A DNA stretch of 64,000 nt from Pseudocalidococcus sp964653145. Its GTDB lineage: Bacteria > Cyanobacteriota > Cyanobacteriia > Thermosynechococcales > Thermosynechococcaceae. The notes beneath the pieces were generated by a model. It was not told the DNA's origin and did not search any database. It saw nothing but the letters and a program-made list of their open reading frames with translations. Below, piece after piece: positions 1-8,435 of the stretch. Position numbers and translations under genes: made by a program. Within the stretch, counting starts at the first letter, position 1. The number at the start of each line of letters is the position of its first letter. The stretch covers positions 19,367 through 83,366 of the forward strand of contig CAZZCG010000015.1 in NCBI GenBank assembly GCA_964653145.1, in the 5' to 3' direction.

Positions 1-45
1 GAGTTGGCTGGTTACTTTGACCGGGCCGCTGCTGCCGTAGCCTAA
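1..45 (+). CDS. cpcB: C-phycocyanin beta subunit, C-terminal end only
   Basis: The first 15 codons read ELAGYFDRAAAAVA and then stop. This matches the conserved C-terminus of phycocyanin beta chains. The rest of the gene lies before the window. It sits immediately upstream of cpcA, as expected for cpcBA, the two subunits of the phycobilisome rod hexamer. The call rests on the short tail plus position; the 83-base gap to cpcA contains an A/G-rich ribosome-binding region (GGGAGAAA). Confidence 0.85.
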   Translation, partial: ELAGYFDRAAAAVA

Positions 46-128
46 ATCCCCCTGGATGACTACACTTAAATATCTTTCTTGACCGCTTTCTAAGACACGA
101 AACTTATTAAGGGAGAAATCTCAAGACT

Positions 129-617
129 ATGAAGACCCCGATTACTGAAGCGATTGCCGCCGCTGATACCCAAGGTCGTTTCCTCAGCAACACCGAACTC
201 CAGGCTGCTGATGGTCGGTTTAAGCGGGCTGCTGCTAGCTTGGAAGCCGCTCGTGCTTTGACCAGCAATGCCCAAAGCTTGATCGATGGTGCTGCTTCTG
301 CTGTGTATCAGAAGTTTCCTTACACCACCTCCATGCAAGGTTCTCAATACGCTTCAACTCCCGAAGGCAAAGCCAAATGTGCCCGGGATATCGGTTACTA
401 CCTGCGGATGGTGACCTACTGCTTAGTGGCTGGTGGAACTGGCCCCATGGATGAATACTTGGTTGCTGGTTTGGCTGAAATCAACAGCACCTTTGATCTG
501 TCTCCTAGCTGGTACGTGGAAGCCCTGAAAAGCATCAAAGCCAGCCATGGGTTGAGTGGTCAAGCCGCTGTTGAAGCCAATGCTTACCTTGACTATGCCA
601 TTAACGCCCTCAGCTAG
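129..617 (+). CDS. cpcA: C-phycocyanin alpha subunit
   Basis: This is a full-length 162-residue phycobiliprotein, the exact usual length for CpcA. It pairs with CpcB into the (alpha-beta) hexamers of the phycobilisome rods, on the cytoplasmic face of the thylakoid, and absorbs orange-red light. The chromophore cysteine is visible as Cys84 in the motif KCARDIGYYLRMVTYC, with the conserved Arg86 and Asp87 that hold phycocyanobilin. Its lyase, CpcE/CpcF, is encoded downstream in the same operon. The ATG follows a GGGAGAAA ribosome-binding site. The 133 bases that separate it from cpcC are longer than other gaps in the operon, as is common where cpcBA messages are more abundant than the distal part. 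Confidence 0.98.
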   Translation: MKTPITEAIAAADTQGRFLSNTELQAADGRFKRAAASLEAARALTSNAQSLIDGAASAVYQKFPYTTSMQGSQYASTPEGKAKCARDIGYYLRMVTYCLVAGGTGPMDEYLVAGLAEINSTFDLSPSWYVEALKSIKASHGLSGQAAVEANAYLDYAINALS

Positions 618-750
618 TTCCTAAGTTCTAGTCTGGTGTGCCCGGGGTGGTTAGCAGATGATTTCGGGGGAAACTCTGATCCTTTGTTGACTGCGCCGGG
701 CCTGTTTATAGTCCACCTGTCCACTTTGTTGTTTAACAGGAGAATGCGTC

Positions 751-1614
751 GTGGCAATTACCGCAGCAGCATCTCGTCTGGGGACTTCCGCATTTAGTGA
801 CACGGCCCCGGTTGAGTTACGGTCTAGCTGGAGTGATGATGACGTAGAAGCGGTGATTAAGGCCGTTTATCGTCAGGTTTTAGGCAATGATTATTTGATG
901 CAATCGGAGCGGCTGACAACGGCTGAATCTCTGTTGCGTAATGGCAAGATCACGGTGCGGGAATTTGTCCGAGCTGTGGCCAAGTCAGACCTATATAAAA
1001 ACAAGTTTCTCTACAACAGTTTTCAAACTCGCGTCATTGAGTTGAACTATAAGCATTTGCTCGGACGTGCTCCCTACGATGAATCTGAGGTGATTTATCA
1101 CTTGGATTTGTATCAGAATCAAGGCTTTGATGCGGATATTGATTCCTACATCGATTCCCAGGAATATACCGATAACTTCGGTGATTCAGTGGTTCCCTAC
1201 TACCGGGGTTTTGGCGTCCAGGCCGGGAGTCGGACGGTTGGCTTTACCCGGATGTTCCAGCTCTATCGGGGCTATGCCAGCAGTGACAATGCTCAGGCCG
1301 GGGGGACAAACTCACGGTTAGCTCGGGATTTGGCCAGCAATAATGCCTCTTCAATTTTGCCCCCCTCCAGCAGTGAGGTAAATTTTGCCTTCTACTCTGC
1401 CACCGACGATGTACCGCCAAAAAATTGTTTGGGTGGCTCCTACGGGGAAAGTGGTCGCATCTATCGCCTGGAAGTGGCTGGGATTCGGGGAGCTGGTTAT
1501 CCAAACGTTCGCCGGAGCAGCACTGCCTACCTTGTGCCCTTTGAACAACTGTTGCCGAAAATGCAGCAAATTCATCGCACCGGCGGTCGGATTGTCAGCG
1601 TGAATCCTGCTTAG
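751..1614 (+). CDS. cpcC: Phycobilisome rod linker polypeptide, phycocyanin-associated (about 32 kDa)
   Basis: The protein has 287 residues and starts with GTG, eight bases after an AGGAG ribosome-binding site. Residues around 18-150 form a PBS-linker domain, with the landmarks VIKAVYRQVLGNDYL, REFVRAVAKS and LNYKHLLGRAPYDESE. Residues from about 228 to the end form a CpcD-like cap domain (GRIYRLEVAGI, then GGRIVSVNPA). This two-domain layout is that of CpcC, which joins adjacent phycocyanin hexamers inside the rod. The downstream gene encodes a free-standing version of the second domain. I see one cpcC copy here, not the tandem C1/C2 of some strains. Confidence 0.95.
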   Translation: MAITAAASRLGTSAFSDTAPVELRSSWSDDDVEAVIKAVYRQVLGNDYLMQSERLTTAESLLRNGKITVREFVRAVAKSDLYKNKFLYNSFQTRVIELNYKHLLGRAPYDESEVIYHLDLYQNQGFDADIDSYIDSQEYTDNFGDSVVPYYRGFGVQAGSRTVGFTRMFQLYRGYASSDNAQAGGTNSRLARDLASNNASSILPPSSSEVNFAFYSATDDVPPKNCLGGSYGESGRIYRLEVAGIRGAGYPNVRRSSTAYLVPFEQLLPKMQQIHRTGGRIVSVNPA

Positions 1615-1681
1615 GTTCAGCTTAAATTTCTAGTTTCATACCGCATTCACCTCAGTTCACTCTTGTTGGGAGTTTTTCATC

Positions 1682-1921
1682 ATGTTTGGTCAAACCGCTA
1701 CCAGCAGCACAGCCAGTAGTCCGTCTTCGGGGCGCGTTTTTCGCTATGAAGTCGTGGGCCTTCGGCAAAACGAAGAGGCTGATAAACAGGGTTTTCCCAT
1801 TCGCCGCAGTGGCAGCACCTTTGTTACCGTTCCCTACGGGCGGATGAATGAAGAAATGCAGCGGATTTCCCGGTTAGGCGGCAAGATCGTCAACATTACT
1901 CCCCTTGTGGCTGAGGTTTAG
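1682..1921 (+). CDS. cpcD: Phycobilisome small rod-capping linker (about 9 kDa)
   Basis: This 79-residue protein is a stand-alone CpcD domain: VFRYEVVGLRQ at residues 19-29 and RISRLGGKIVNITPL at about 61-75. CpcD binds the distal end of a phycocyanin rod and limits its length. It aligns by eye with the C-terminal domain of the preceding CpcC (GRIYRLEVAGI and GGRIVSVNPA). A TTGGGAG ribosome-binding site lies just before the ATG. Only 13 bases separate its stop from cpcE, so the two are likely co-translated. Confidence 0.95.
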   Translation: MFGQTATSSTASSPSSGRVFRYEVVGLRQNEEADKQGFPIRRSGSTFVTVPYGRMNEEMQRISRLGGKIVNITPLVAEV

Positions 1922-1934
1922 GACGGTCTAGATC

Positions 1935-2813
1935 ATGACTGCTTCTGTCCTGTCTGAACCGGAACTCAATCAACCCCAGGCCCCAACTGGTGAGGCCGAT
2001 CCGACACCCGTCTTTATGGAGATGGTGGCTCAACTGAGTCAGGCGGATACAAGCTTGCGCTATTACGCGGCCTGGTGGTTAGGAAAGTTTGGGCAACAGG
2101 CTCAGGTTACTCCCGAGTTACGGGCAAAGGCAGTCACGGCTTTGATTTCAGCGTTGGCGGATCAGGCAGATCGGACAGAACTAGGTGGCTACCCCTTACG
2201 GCGCAATGCGGCCCGAGCTTTAGGGAAATTAGGGGATGTGCGAGCGGTTGATCCGTTGATTCAATCCCTAGCCTGCGATGATTTTTATGTCCGAGAAGCA
2301 GCGGCCCAGGCTTTGGGGCAGTTAGGTGATTCGGTCGCAATTCCTCCGTTACTTCAGCTTTTGGATGGTGGTGTTGCTGCAGCCCAAATGGTGACTGGTC
2401 GGCCCCATCTGACACAGCCCTATGAGGCGGTCTTAGAAAGTCTTGGTCAACTCCAGGCCAGATCAGCCGTTACTCAGATTCGCCCGTTTTTAGATCACAC
2501 CATAGAGCGGGTGAAGTTTGCGGCGGCGCGGGCTCTCTGTCAACTCTCGGGAGACACCGAAGCAGCGGAAATTCTGATCCAAGCTCTAGGCTCTAGTGAT
2601 GTCCAGTTGAGACGCTCGGCCCTGCTTGATCTGGGTGCGACCGGATACCTACCTGCGGCCCAGTCCATTGCCACAGCAGCAGTGGAGAACAGTTTTAAGC
2701 TGATTGCTCTCCGGGGCCTGGTGGCAGCGGCTCTAAACCCCCAGACTGATCCGCTAGCCGAATTGGATGCCTCAGTTTTGGATGTGCTGACCTTGATGGA
2801 TGGGTTGCTATGA
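1935..2813 (+). CDS. cpcE: Phycocyanobilin lyase subunit alpha
   Basis: This 292-residue protein has the HEAT/armadillo-like repeats of the CpcE family. Examples are AWWLGKFGQQ, RRNAARALGKLGD, VREAAAQALGQLGD and VKFAAARALCQLSGD, spaced about 30 residues apart. CpcE forms a heterodimer with CpcF that attaches phycocyanobilin to Cys84 of CpcA in a stereospecific thioether bond. Its stop overlaps the cpcF start by four bases (ATGA), a common arrangement for equimolar subunits. Length and repeat content are normal for the family. Confidence 0.95.
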   Translation: MTASVLSEPELNQPQAPTGEADPTPVFMEMVAQLSQADTSLRYYAAWWLGKFGQQAQVTPELRAKAVTALISALADQADRTELGGYPLRRNAARALGKLGDVRAVDPLIQSLACDDFYVREAAAQALGQLGDSVAIPPLLQLLDGGVAAAQMVTGRPHLTQPYEAVLESLGQLQARSAVTQIRPFLDHTIERVKFAAARALCQLSGDTEAAEILIQALGSSDVQLRRSALLDLGATGYLPAAQSIATAAVENSFKLIALRGLVAAALNPQTDPLAELDASVLDVLTLMDGLL

Positions 2814-3493
2814 GTCTTGAGGTTTCCCCAGCAGAGATTCAGGCTTTGATTACGGCGGTGGATCAAGCCCAGTCAGCGAGTGCCTTAGTGGAAGCAGTTA
2901 CCGCTTTAGCTAATGCCCAATCCGTGTCTGGAATTCCCACCTTGATGGCTGTCTTGGGATTCAACAATCCTGGAGCCGCAGTTATGGCCATGAACGGCTT
3001 GATTCGTTTAGGTCAGGATGCAGTTCCGCCATTATTGCAGGGCCTGGATGGTTACAACTATGGGGCGCGGGCCTATGCAATTCGGGCTTTGGCAGCCATT
3101 GGTCATCCCGATGCCTTAGATGTTCTCGTCCAAGCAGCCCTGAGTGATTTTGCTCCGAGTGTTCGCCGGGCGGCCACAAAGGGGTTAGGTTGCTTGGCCT
3201 GGGAGATGTTGGCAACGGCTGACTCTACACCAGCGCAAACAGAAGTGGTGACGGCGTTAGAAACCCTAATTACTGAGAGTGATTGGGCCCTGCGCTATGC
3301 GGTGGTGGTGGCGGCGGCTGACCTCTTGCCCCAGTTGACTCAACCGGAGTTACAAAATCGCTTAGTGAGCTTGCTCCAAGGCCTGGGTCAAAGGGATCCG
3401 GATATTGCAGTGCGGGCCCGAGTCCAGCTTTTTGCCATGTCTGCCCCCACCTATCGATATTTAATCTCCCCAGTGTTCAGGACGGCCAGTTAG
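2810..3493 (+). CDS. cpcF: Phycocyanobilin lyase subunit beta
   Basis: The protein has 227 residues with HEAT-like repeats (GARAYAIRALAAIGHPDAL, VRRAATKGLGCLAWE, LRYAVVVAAADLL). It is the partner of CpcE in the lyase that chromophorylates the phycocyanin alpha chain; CpcF can also catalyse the reverse transfer. It starts inside the cpcE stop codon. The 47 bases that follow lead into the first cpcG gene. Its assignment rests mainly on its pairing with cpcE, because the two families are hard to tell apart from repeats alone. Confidence 0.93.
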   Translation: MSLEVSPAEIQALITAVDQAQSASALVEAVTALANAQSVSGIPTLMAVLGFNNPGAAVMAMNGLIRLGQDAVPPLLQGLDGYNYGARAYAIRALAAIGHPDALDVLVQAALSDFAPSVRRAATKGLGCLAWEMLATADSTPAQTEVVTALETLITESDWALRYAVVVAAADLLPQLTQPELQNRLVSLLQGLGQRDPDIAVRARVQLFAMSAPTYRYLISPVFRTAS

Positions 3494-3540
3494 TTTTTCA
3501 CCTGCTCAATTTATCATTGTCCCCCTTAGGAATAGATGCT

Positions 3541-4371
3541 ATGGCTTTGCCTCTCCTCCCAATTCGACCCCGAACCCAAGACCAACGGGTAGCTAGTTAC
3601 GAAGTGAGTGCCGAGGATGATCCGGTCATTTATCGCCTCACGGATGCAACTTCAAGTACCGATGTGGATGAGTTGATTTGGGCTGCCTATCGGCAAATTT
3701 TTAGTGAACATCTCATTCTCGAGAGCTATCGGCAACCCTTTCTGGAATCCCAACTGCGGAATCGGGCGATTTCAGTACAGGAGTTTGTCCGGGGCCTGGG
3801 TAAATCCGAAGTCTATCGGCAACTGGTGGCAGATACTAACTCTAACTATCGCCTGGTGGACATTAGCTTCAAACGCTTTCTTGGCCGCCCCACTTACGAT
3901 CAAGGGGAACAAATTTCCTGGTCAATTATTGCGGCGACAAAGGGCTTAAACGGCTTGATCGATGCCATTGTGGACAGTGGGGAATACCAAGAAAACTTTG
4001 GCAACGATATTGTCCCCTATCAACGGCGACGGCGGATGGCTCGGCCCTTTAACTTGGTCAACCCCCGCTATGGTGACTACTGGCGCAACCAAGAAGTCAA
4101 AATTACTGGCATTTCCTACTATCAAGTCCGTAGTTACAGTTCTGGTCCCCTTGACAAACGGGTCATCCGCTCTGCCATTCCAGGGAATTTTCTTTCCATG
4201 GCCCGAGGTGTTTTAACCCCCACCCAAGAAACCCAGCGCCATGTAGCCCGAGCAACCTCAAGCTTAATCACGGTGCCAGATTCGACTGTGGAGCGGACTG
4301 AACGGGTGGCGATCAAACCCACCGCTGCTGCCTTGCCCTATCGTTATTTGCCCCGTAATCCTCAGGTGTAA
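3541..4371 (+). CDS. cpcG: Phycobilisome rod-core linker polypeptide CpcG, first copy
   Basis: This 276-residue protein begins MALPLLPIRPRTQDQRVASYE, the typical CpcG N-terminus. I chose the ATG at 3541, with TAGGAA eight bases upstream; an in-frame TTG at 3517 has no such support. A single PBS-linker domain spans about residues 20-155 (LIWAAYRQIFSEH, VRGLGKSEVYRQL, FKRFLGRPTYDQGE). CpcG joins peripheral rods to the allophycocyanin core. The C-terminal part differs from the two paralogs that follow and carries a Tyr/Ser-rich stretch around residue 190. There is no C-terminal membrane helix, so it is not the CpcL form that associates with photosystem I. Confidence 0.95.
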   Translation: MALPLLPIRPRTQDQRVASYEVSAEDDPVIYRLTDATSSTDVDELIWAAYRQIFSEHLILESYRQPFLESQLRNRAISVQEFVRGLGKSEVYRQLVADTNSNYRLVDISFKRFLGRPTYDQGEQISWSIIAATKGLNGLIDAIVDSGEYQENFGNDIVPYQRRRRMARPFNLVNPRYGDYWRNQEVKITGISYYQVRSYSSGPLDKRVIRSAIPGNFLSMARGVLTPTQETQRHVARATSSLITVPDSTVERTERVAIKPTAAALPYRYLPRNPQV

Positions 4372-4374
4372 TCC

Positions 4375-5115
4375 ATGTCTATTCCTTTACTTGCCTATCG
4401 TCCTAGTTCTCAAAATCAACGGGTCGCTGGCTTTGAAGTGGCCAATGAAGAAACCCCCCGGCTATACTCCTTGGAGGATTCCCCTGGGGCGGGAGATTTA
4501 GATGAGCTGATCTGGGCGGCCTATCGGCAAATTTTTAGTGAGCATGTTCTGCTCAAAAGTTACCGTCAGGGTAATTTAGAGTCTCAAGTGCGGAATCGGG
4601 CCATCTCTGTCCGGGATTTTGTTCGGGGCTTGGCCAAGTCTGAGGTATTTCGCCGCTTGGTTGTGGAGACGAATTCTAATTACCGCCTAGTCGAAGTGGG
4701 CTTGAAACGGATTTTGGGTCGCTCACCCTATAACAAAGATGAAGAACTGGCCTGGTCGATTAGAATTGCCACGGAAGGCTGGGATGGGTTCGTTGATGCC
4801 CTGGTCGATAGCGACGAATACACCCAGAACTTTGGCGATAACACTGTTCCCTACCAACGCCGCCGCTACCAGGATCGGCCGTTTAATTTGGTTACCCCTC
4901 GTTATGCCGATTACTGGCGGAACAAGCTGGAGGAAGGGCGGCACAAATGGGGAGATATTCGCAACTTTTTGGATATGGCCCGCTCTGTGCGCGTGACTCC
5001 GCTCCGTTATAATTCTGTCAAGACGGACAATATCAAGATTCCTGATACAAGTCGGGCTACTGCTGGGGCCGTCCCTGCTTCCATTAACTCGACTGCATCC
5101 TTTCCGTTACGTTAA
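4375..5115 (+). CDS. cpcG2: Phycobilisome rod-core linker polypeptide CpcG, second copy
   Basis: The protein has 246 residues, starts MSIPLLAYRPSSQNQRVAGFE and begins only three bases after the first cpcG stop. The PBS-linker domain (LIWAAYRQIFSEHVLLKSYRQ, VRGLAKSEVFRRL, LKRILGRSPYNKDEE) is very close to that of its neighbours, so the three genes arose by tandem duplication. The C-terminal tail after about residue 185 is shorter and different. No membrane segment is present. Different CpcG copies are known to specify different rod attachment sites on the core. The numbering follows the T. elongatus order G1-G2-G4 from memory and is tentative. Confidence 0.92.
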   Translation: MSIPLLAYRPSSQNQRVAGFEVANEETPRLYSLEDSPGAGDLDELIWAAYRQIFSEHVLLKSYRQGNLESQVRNRAISVRDFVRGLAKSEVFRRLVVETNSNYRLVEVGLKRILGRSPYNKDEELAWSIRIATEGWDGFVDALVDSDEYTQNFGDNTVPYQRRRYQDRPFNLVTPRYADYWRNKLEEGRHKWGDIRNFLDMARSVRVTPLRYNSVKTDNIKIPDTSRATAGAVPASINSTASFPLR

Positions 5116-5157
5116 TCCTGACCGCTTTTAGTTTGTGCTTTTTCTTGGGAGTTCTGC

Positions 5158-5913
5158 ATGACTTTACCGCTCTTGGCTTACAAACCCACGACTCAAAACC
5201 ATCGTGTCGTCAGCTTTGGCCCGGCCGACCTGGATGAAGATACCCCCTATATCTATCGGATTGAGGATGCGGCTTCTCCAGCGGAAATTAAAGAAATCAT
5301 TTGGGCTTCCTACCGCCAAGTGTTTAGTGAGCACGCCACTCTTAAGTTCAATCGCCATATTACCCTCGAGTCTCAGGTGGCCAATCGGGCGATTTCTGTC
5401 CGGGACTTCATTCGGGGCCTGGCAAAGTCGGAGCGGTTCTATAACACTGTGGTTGTGGTTAACGATAACTACCGCTTGGTGGATATCTGCTTAAAACGGT
5501 TTTTAGGTCGCTCTGCTTACAACGAAGCTGAAAAAATTGCCTGGTCTATTGTTATTGGAACGAAGGGCTTTCATGGTTTTGTGGATGCCCTAATTGATTC
5601 CGAGGAATATGGCGCTGCCTTTGGTGACTATACTGTTCCCTACCAACGTAAACGGATGGAGGCTCGACCCTTTAACTTGGTCACGCCCCGCTATGGCTAC
5701 GAGTATCGGGATAAAGTTGGTACGACAACCACGGATTGGCGCTTTGCCCTCGAACAGTTCTACAGTCGGAAATACGAAATGCGGCAACTGCGGGAAGGAG
5801 ACCCCCGTAAATTCCGGAACATGGCCAATGCGATTGCCCCTACACCCCGTTATGCTCAACGGATTTCTTCCTTTGAAATTGACTACATGAGCAAGGTGCC
5901 CAAGCGGAAATAG
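5158..5913 (+). CDS. cpcG4: Phycobilisome rod-core linker polypeptide CpcG, third copy
   Basis: This 251-residue CpcG paralog begins MTLPLLAYKPTTQNHRVVSF, with a TTGGGAG ribosome-binding site before the ATG. The PBS-linker domain holds IIWASYRQVFSEH, IRGLAKSERFYNTV and LKRFLGRSAYNEAE. The tail contains a charged insert (EQFYSRKYEMRQLREGDPRKF) absent from the other two copies and ends in the basic residues SKVPKRK. It is the last gene of the cpc operon and is followed by a terminator. The symbol cpcG4 follows the T. elongatus convention and is uncertain. Confidence 0.9.
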   Translation: MTLPLLAYKPTTQNHRVVSFGPADLDEDTPYIYRIEDAASPAEIKEIIWASYRQVFSEHATLKFNRHITLESQVANRAISVRDFIRGLAKSERFYNTVVVVNDNYRLVDICLKRFLGRSAYNEAEKIAWSIVIGTKGFHGFVDALIDSEEYGAAFGDYTVPYQRKRMEARPFNLVTPRYGYEYRDKVGTTTTDWRFALEQFYSRKYEMRQLREGDPRKFRNMANAIAPTPRYAQRISSFEIDYMSKVPKRK

Positions 5914-5944
5914 TTCAAACTTTTTGATTATTCATGACTGAAGG

Positions 5945-5975
5945 AAGAGGGGGTTTTGTGCTCTCTCTTTTTTTT
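5945..5975 (+). terminator. Rho-independent terminator of the cpc operon
   Basis: AAGAGGG (5945-5951) pairs with CTCTCTT (5963-5969), with one G-U pair, and a run of T follows to 5975. It lies 31 bases after the last cpcG stop and points in the operon's direction. Confidence 0.7.
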
Positions 5976-5995
5976 GACAACTTTTTACGATCATG

Positions 5996-6036
5996 AAAAA
6001 AGGAAGGCCAGATACGAATCTTTGACCTCCCTTTAT
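5996..6036 (-). terminator. Rho-independent terminator of ahcY, possibly bidirectional
   Basis: On the minus strand an 11-bp stem (6034-6024 with 6009-5999) includes two G-U pairs. It is topped by an inner AGAT/ATCT helix with a TCGT loop, and six T follow. On the plus strand the same hairpin is followed by a weaker T-rich stretch, so it may back up the cpc terminator. Confidence 0.75.
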
Positions 6037-6146
6037 TTAATCTGTTTGTAATTCAGTCAACTCACAATGCCAAGTGATATTTTCTGAGCAAAATGACCAA
6101 CGCTTTGAACGGACTGAATGGGTGGAGATGGATCACGATGGAACAC

Positions 6147-7424
6147 TTACGTCCCGGATGTCCAGGAATTAATATACTCAATCTGCTCAGTGGTCAGGGT
6201 GTCGATGGTAATTCCCATGGCCTGGAGTTTGAGGCGGGCAATTTCTTGATCCACTTCCTTCGGAATCGAGTGAATACCGGGGGGTAACTGACCTTTATTT
6301 TTGACTAAGTATTCTGCTGCCAGGGCCTGGTTGGCAAAACTCATGTCCATAACGGCACTGGGATGGCCTTCAGCAGCAGCTAAGTTAACCAAGCGGCCTT
6401 CTCCAATCACCACCACAGATTTGCCGCTGTTCAAGCGGTATTCTTCCGTAAAGTTTCGCACTACCTTGACTTCTTGGGTAACCGCTTTCAAAGCTTTGAG
6501 GTCAATTTCAATGTCGAAGTGGCCGGAGTTACAGACAATTGCGCCATCCTTCATGACAGCAAAATGCTCGCCTCGGATCACGTGTTTGTTGCCGGTAACC
6601 GTGATGAAAATATCGCCTAATTTGGCAGCATCCGCCATTGGTAAGACTTGGAAGCCGTCCATGGCCGCCTCAATGGCCCGAACTGGATCAATTTCAGTGA
6701 CGATGACGTTACCGCCCATGCCTTTGGCCCGCATTGCCGTCCCTTTTCCGCACCAACCATAGCCGGCAACAACAATGGTTTTCCCAGCAAGGAGGATATT
6801 CGTGGCCCGAATAATGCCATCGAGAGTAGACTGGCCGGTGCCGTAGCGGTTGTCAAAAAAGTGCTTGGTATCGGCATCGTTGACATTCATGGCCGGAAAT
6901 GTCAGAACCCCATCAGCCAACATGGCCTGGAGGCGAACAATTCCCGTGGTGGTTTCTTCCGTTGTTCCAATCAGGTCTTTAATTTGGTCTTGCCGTTCCT
7001 GGATTAAGGTCGCAACCACATCGCAGCCGTCGTCGATGATGATTTGGGGTTGGTGATCAAGGGCAATTTGGACATGACGTTGATAGGTTTCCGTATCTTC
7101 ACCCTTGTAAGCAAAAACCGGGATTCCGAAGTCCACTACCAAGCTAGCCGCCACATCATCTTGGGTAGAAAGGGGATTACTGGCGATGAGGATGGCATTA
7201 GCGCCAGCACTTTTGAGGGCAATGGCCAAGTGGGCTGTTTCTGTCGTGACATGGCAGCAGGCCACCAAGCGAATTCCAGCTAAGGGTTTTTCTTGGCTAA
7301 ACCGTTCCCGGACTTGCTTGAGAACTGGCATTTCCCGTCCAGCCCATTCAATCCGTTGCTTTCCTAGGGGAGCCAGGCCAATGTCTTTGACATCGTACTC
7401 AAGCTTCACAGTCGTAGCTACCAT
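6147..7424 (-). CDS. ahcY: Adenosylhomocysteinase (S-adenosyl-L-homocysteine hydrolase)
   Basis: This 425-residue enzyme splits S-adenosylhomocysteine, the by-product of methylations, into adenosine and homocysteine using bound NAD. The substrate-domain motif CCHVTTETAHLAIAL lies near residue 56 and the Rossmann motif VVAGYGWCGKG near 217. CNSGHFDIEID and the C-terminal end (INSWTSGT) are also typical, although many bacterial enzymes end in a KPxxYRY tail that is absent here. It is transcribed toward the cpc operon and has its own terminator. No methionine-cycle partner is adjacent. Confidence 0.96.
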   Translation of the reverse strand: MVATTVKLEYDVKDIGLAPLGKQRIEWAGREMPVLKQVRERFSQEKPLAGIRLVACCHVTTETAHLAIALKSAGANAILIASNPLSTQDDVAASLVVDFGIPVFAYKGEDTETYQRHVQIALDHQPQIIIDDGCDVVATLIQERQDQIKDLIGTTEETTTGIVRLQAMLADGVLTFPAMNVNDADTKHFFDNRYGTGQSTLDGIIRATNILLAGKTIVVAGYGWCGKGTAMRAKGMGGNVIVTEIDPVRAIEAAMDGFQVLPMADAAKLGDIFITVTGNKHVIRGEHFAVMKDGAIVCNSGHFDIEIDLKALKAVTQEVKVVRNFTEEYRLNSGKSVVVIGEGRLVNLAAAEGHPSAVMDMSFANQALAAEYLVKNKGQLPPGIHSIPKEVDQEIARLKLQAMGITIDTLTTEQIEYINSWTSGT

Positions 7425-7498
7425 GTAAATTTTTCCTAAATGCTAACCATTTGTCTGATTATCATATCTTTATCTCAACGCTTTGCCATCCGCGCCTA

Positions 7499-7885
7499 CT
7501 ATTTAGCGGGTTTACGCCGGGCCCAGGCCTGGATTGTGCCATCAAGGGTGACAGACAAATGAACCGTGCTGATTTCTAGGGTGTGCCCCCGGCGGTTCAC
7601 AAATTTAAAGGCACACAAATCGACACCGGCATTTGTACAGCCCATTAGCTCAATGTAGCCTTGCTTAAACAAATACTTTTCTAAATTGTTCCGCGGATTC
7701 CTGGCCAACTCAGAGTTCGGAACTAACATCCAACCGCGATTAATCAATTCTTGCCGAATTTGCGGGTAGGCAATTCCAGGCCGGATGCGGGGCATCGACT
7801 GGCCCATAGCTGGGGTTAGGGTGAGTCCCAGGGCCCAAATGCTGCAGCCTAAAATACCGAGACCTAATCTTTTCAAGCCGTTCAT
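7499..7885 (-). CDS. Small exported protein of unknown function
   Basis: The product is a 128-residue protein with a likely signal peptide: basic MNGLKRLG, then a hydrophobic stretch and a cleavage site near AMGQS at residue 26-30. The mature part has two cysteines (MGCTNAG and VDLCAFKF) that could form a disulfide. It also has a PQIRQELINRGWMLV segment reminiscent of small periplasmic domains seen in cyanobacteria. I do not recognise a named family. It lies upstream of ahcY on the same strand with a 74-base gap, so co-transcription is possible but not shown. Confidence 0.7.
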   Translation of the reverse strand: MNGLKRLGLGILGCSIWALGLTLTPAMGQSMPRIRPGIAYPQIRQELINRGWMLVPNSELARNPRNNLEKYLFKQGYIELMGCTNAGVDLCAFKFVNRRGHTLEISTVHLSVTLDGTIQAWARRKPAK

Positions 7886-8039
7886 CGGTCACACTGCCAA
7901 GGAATTGCCAAGTAAGGTTACGTTACCAGGCCTGGGGGTATGCAGGTTAATTCAGGTCATCAACTTCAAGCCCAAATAAAAACGCGATAATTGCGAAACA
8001 AATTTCTCGCTTGATATCCATCACTGCGGTTCCGAAACT

Positions 8040-8330
8040 ATGGCTGCCACTCCTGAGAAAACGCAACAACATCCCCAAGCCAGTCAAGATCGTCTGATTT
8101 CCCAACGCCTGTTGAGCGAAGAACCAACCGATTTAAATCTTGTGGAGCTGGCCCGTCTCCGAATTCGTTACCAGGGATTTCCAGGGGCAGCGGACATCAA
8201 AACTGATCTCGACCAGGCCCTGAAGCGGTGGCAATTAACCGAAACAGAACTGTTTACTCGAACGCGAAAACTCCATCAACTGGGGGGCCTGTACAAACCC
8301 CGAAGCACGAAAAAAGATGACTGGACTTAG
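8040..8330 (+). CDS. DUF3288-type cyanobacterial conserved protein
   Basis: This 96-residue soluble protein has the core LLSEEPTDLNLVELARLRIRYQGFPGA followed by DLDQALKRWQLTETELF and a GGLYKP end. From memory this matches DUF3288, a family confined largely to cyanobacteria, with no established function. It has no signal peptide or membrane segment. The purine nucleoside phosphorylase gene follows on the same strand after 105 bases. The assignment to the DUF is by eye. Confidence 0.75.
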   Translation: MAATPEKTQQHPQASQDRLISQRLLSEEPTDLNLVELARLRIRYQGFPGAADIKTDLDQALKRWQLTETELFTRTRKLHQLGGLYKPRSTKKDDWT

Positions 8331-8435
8331 AAATACAAGGACGAACCCTACGGCCTAAATTCAGCCCAAGTTTAAGCTCCAGTTAACCCCCATCCCATCC
8401 CCTATGATCTGCCATGGCGTTTCTTCCGTGCAACC

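Noticed and set aside
3517..3540. Upstream TTG start for the first cpcG
   Set aside because: The ATG at 3541 has TAGGAA at the right distance and matches the N-terminus of the other two CpcG proteins.
6147..7424. Riboswitch (SAH type) upstream of ahcY
   Set aside because: The 74-base gap upstream shows no structured conserved element that I could recognise.
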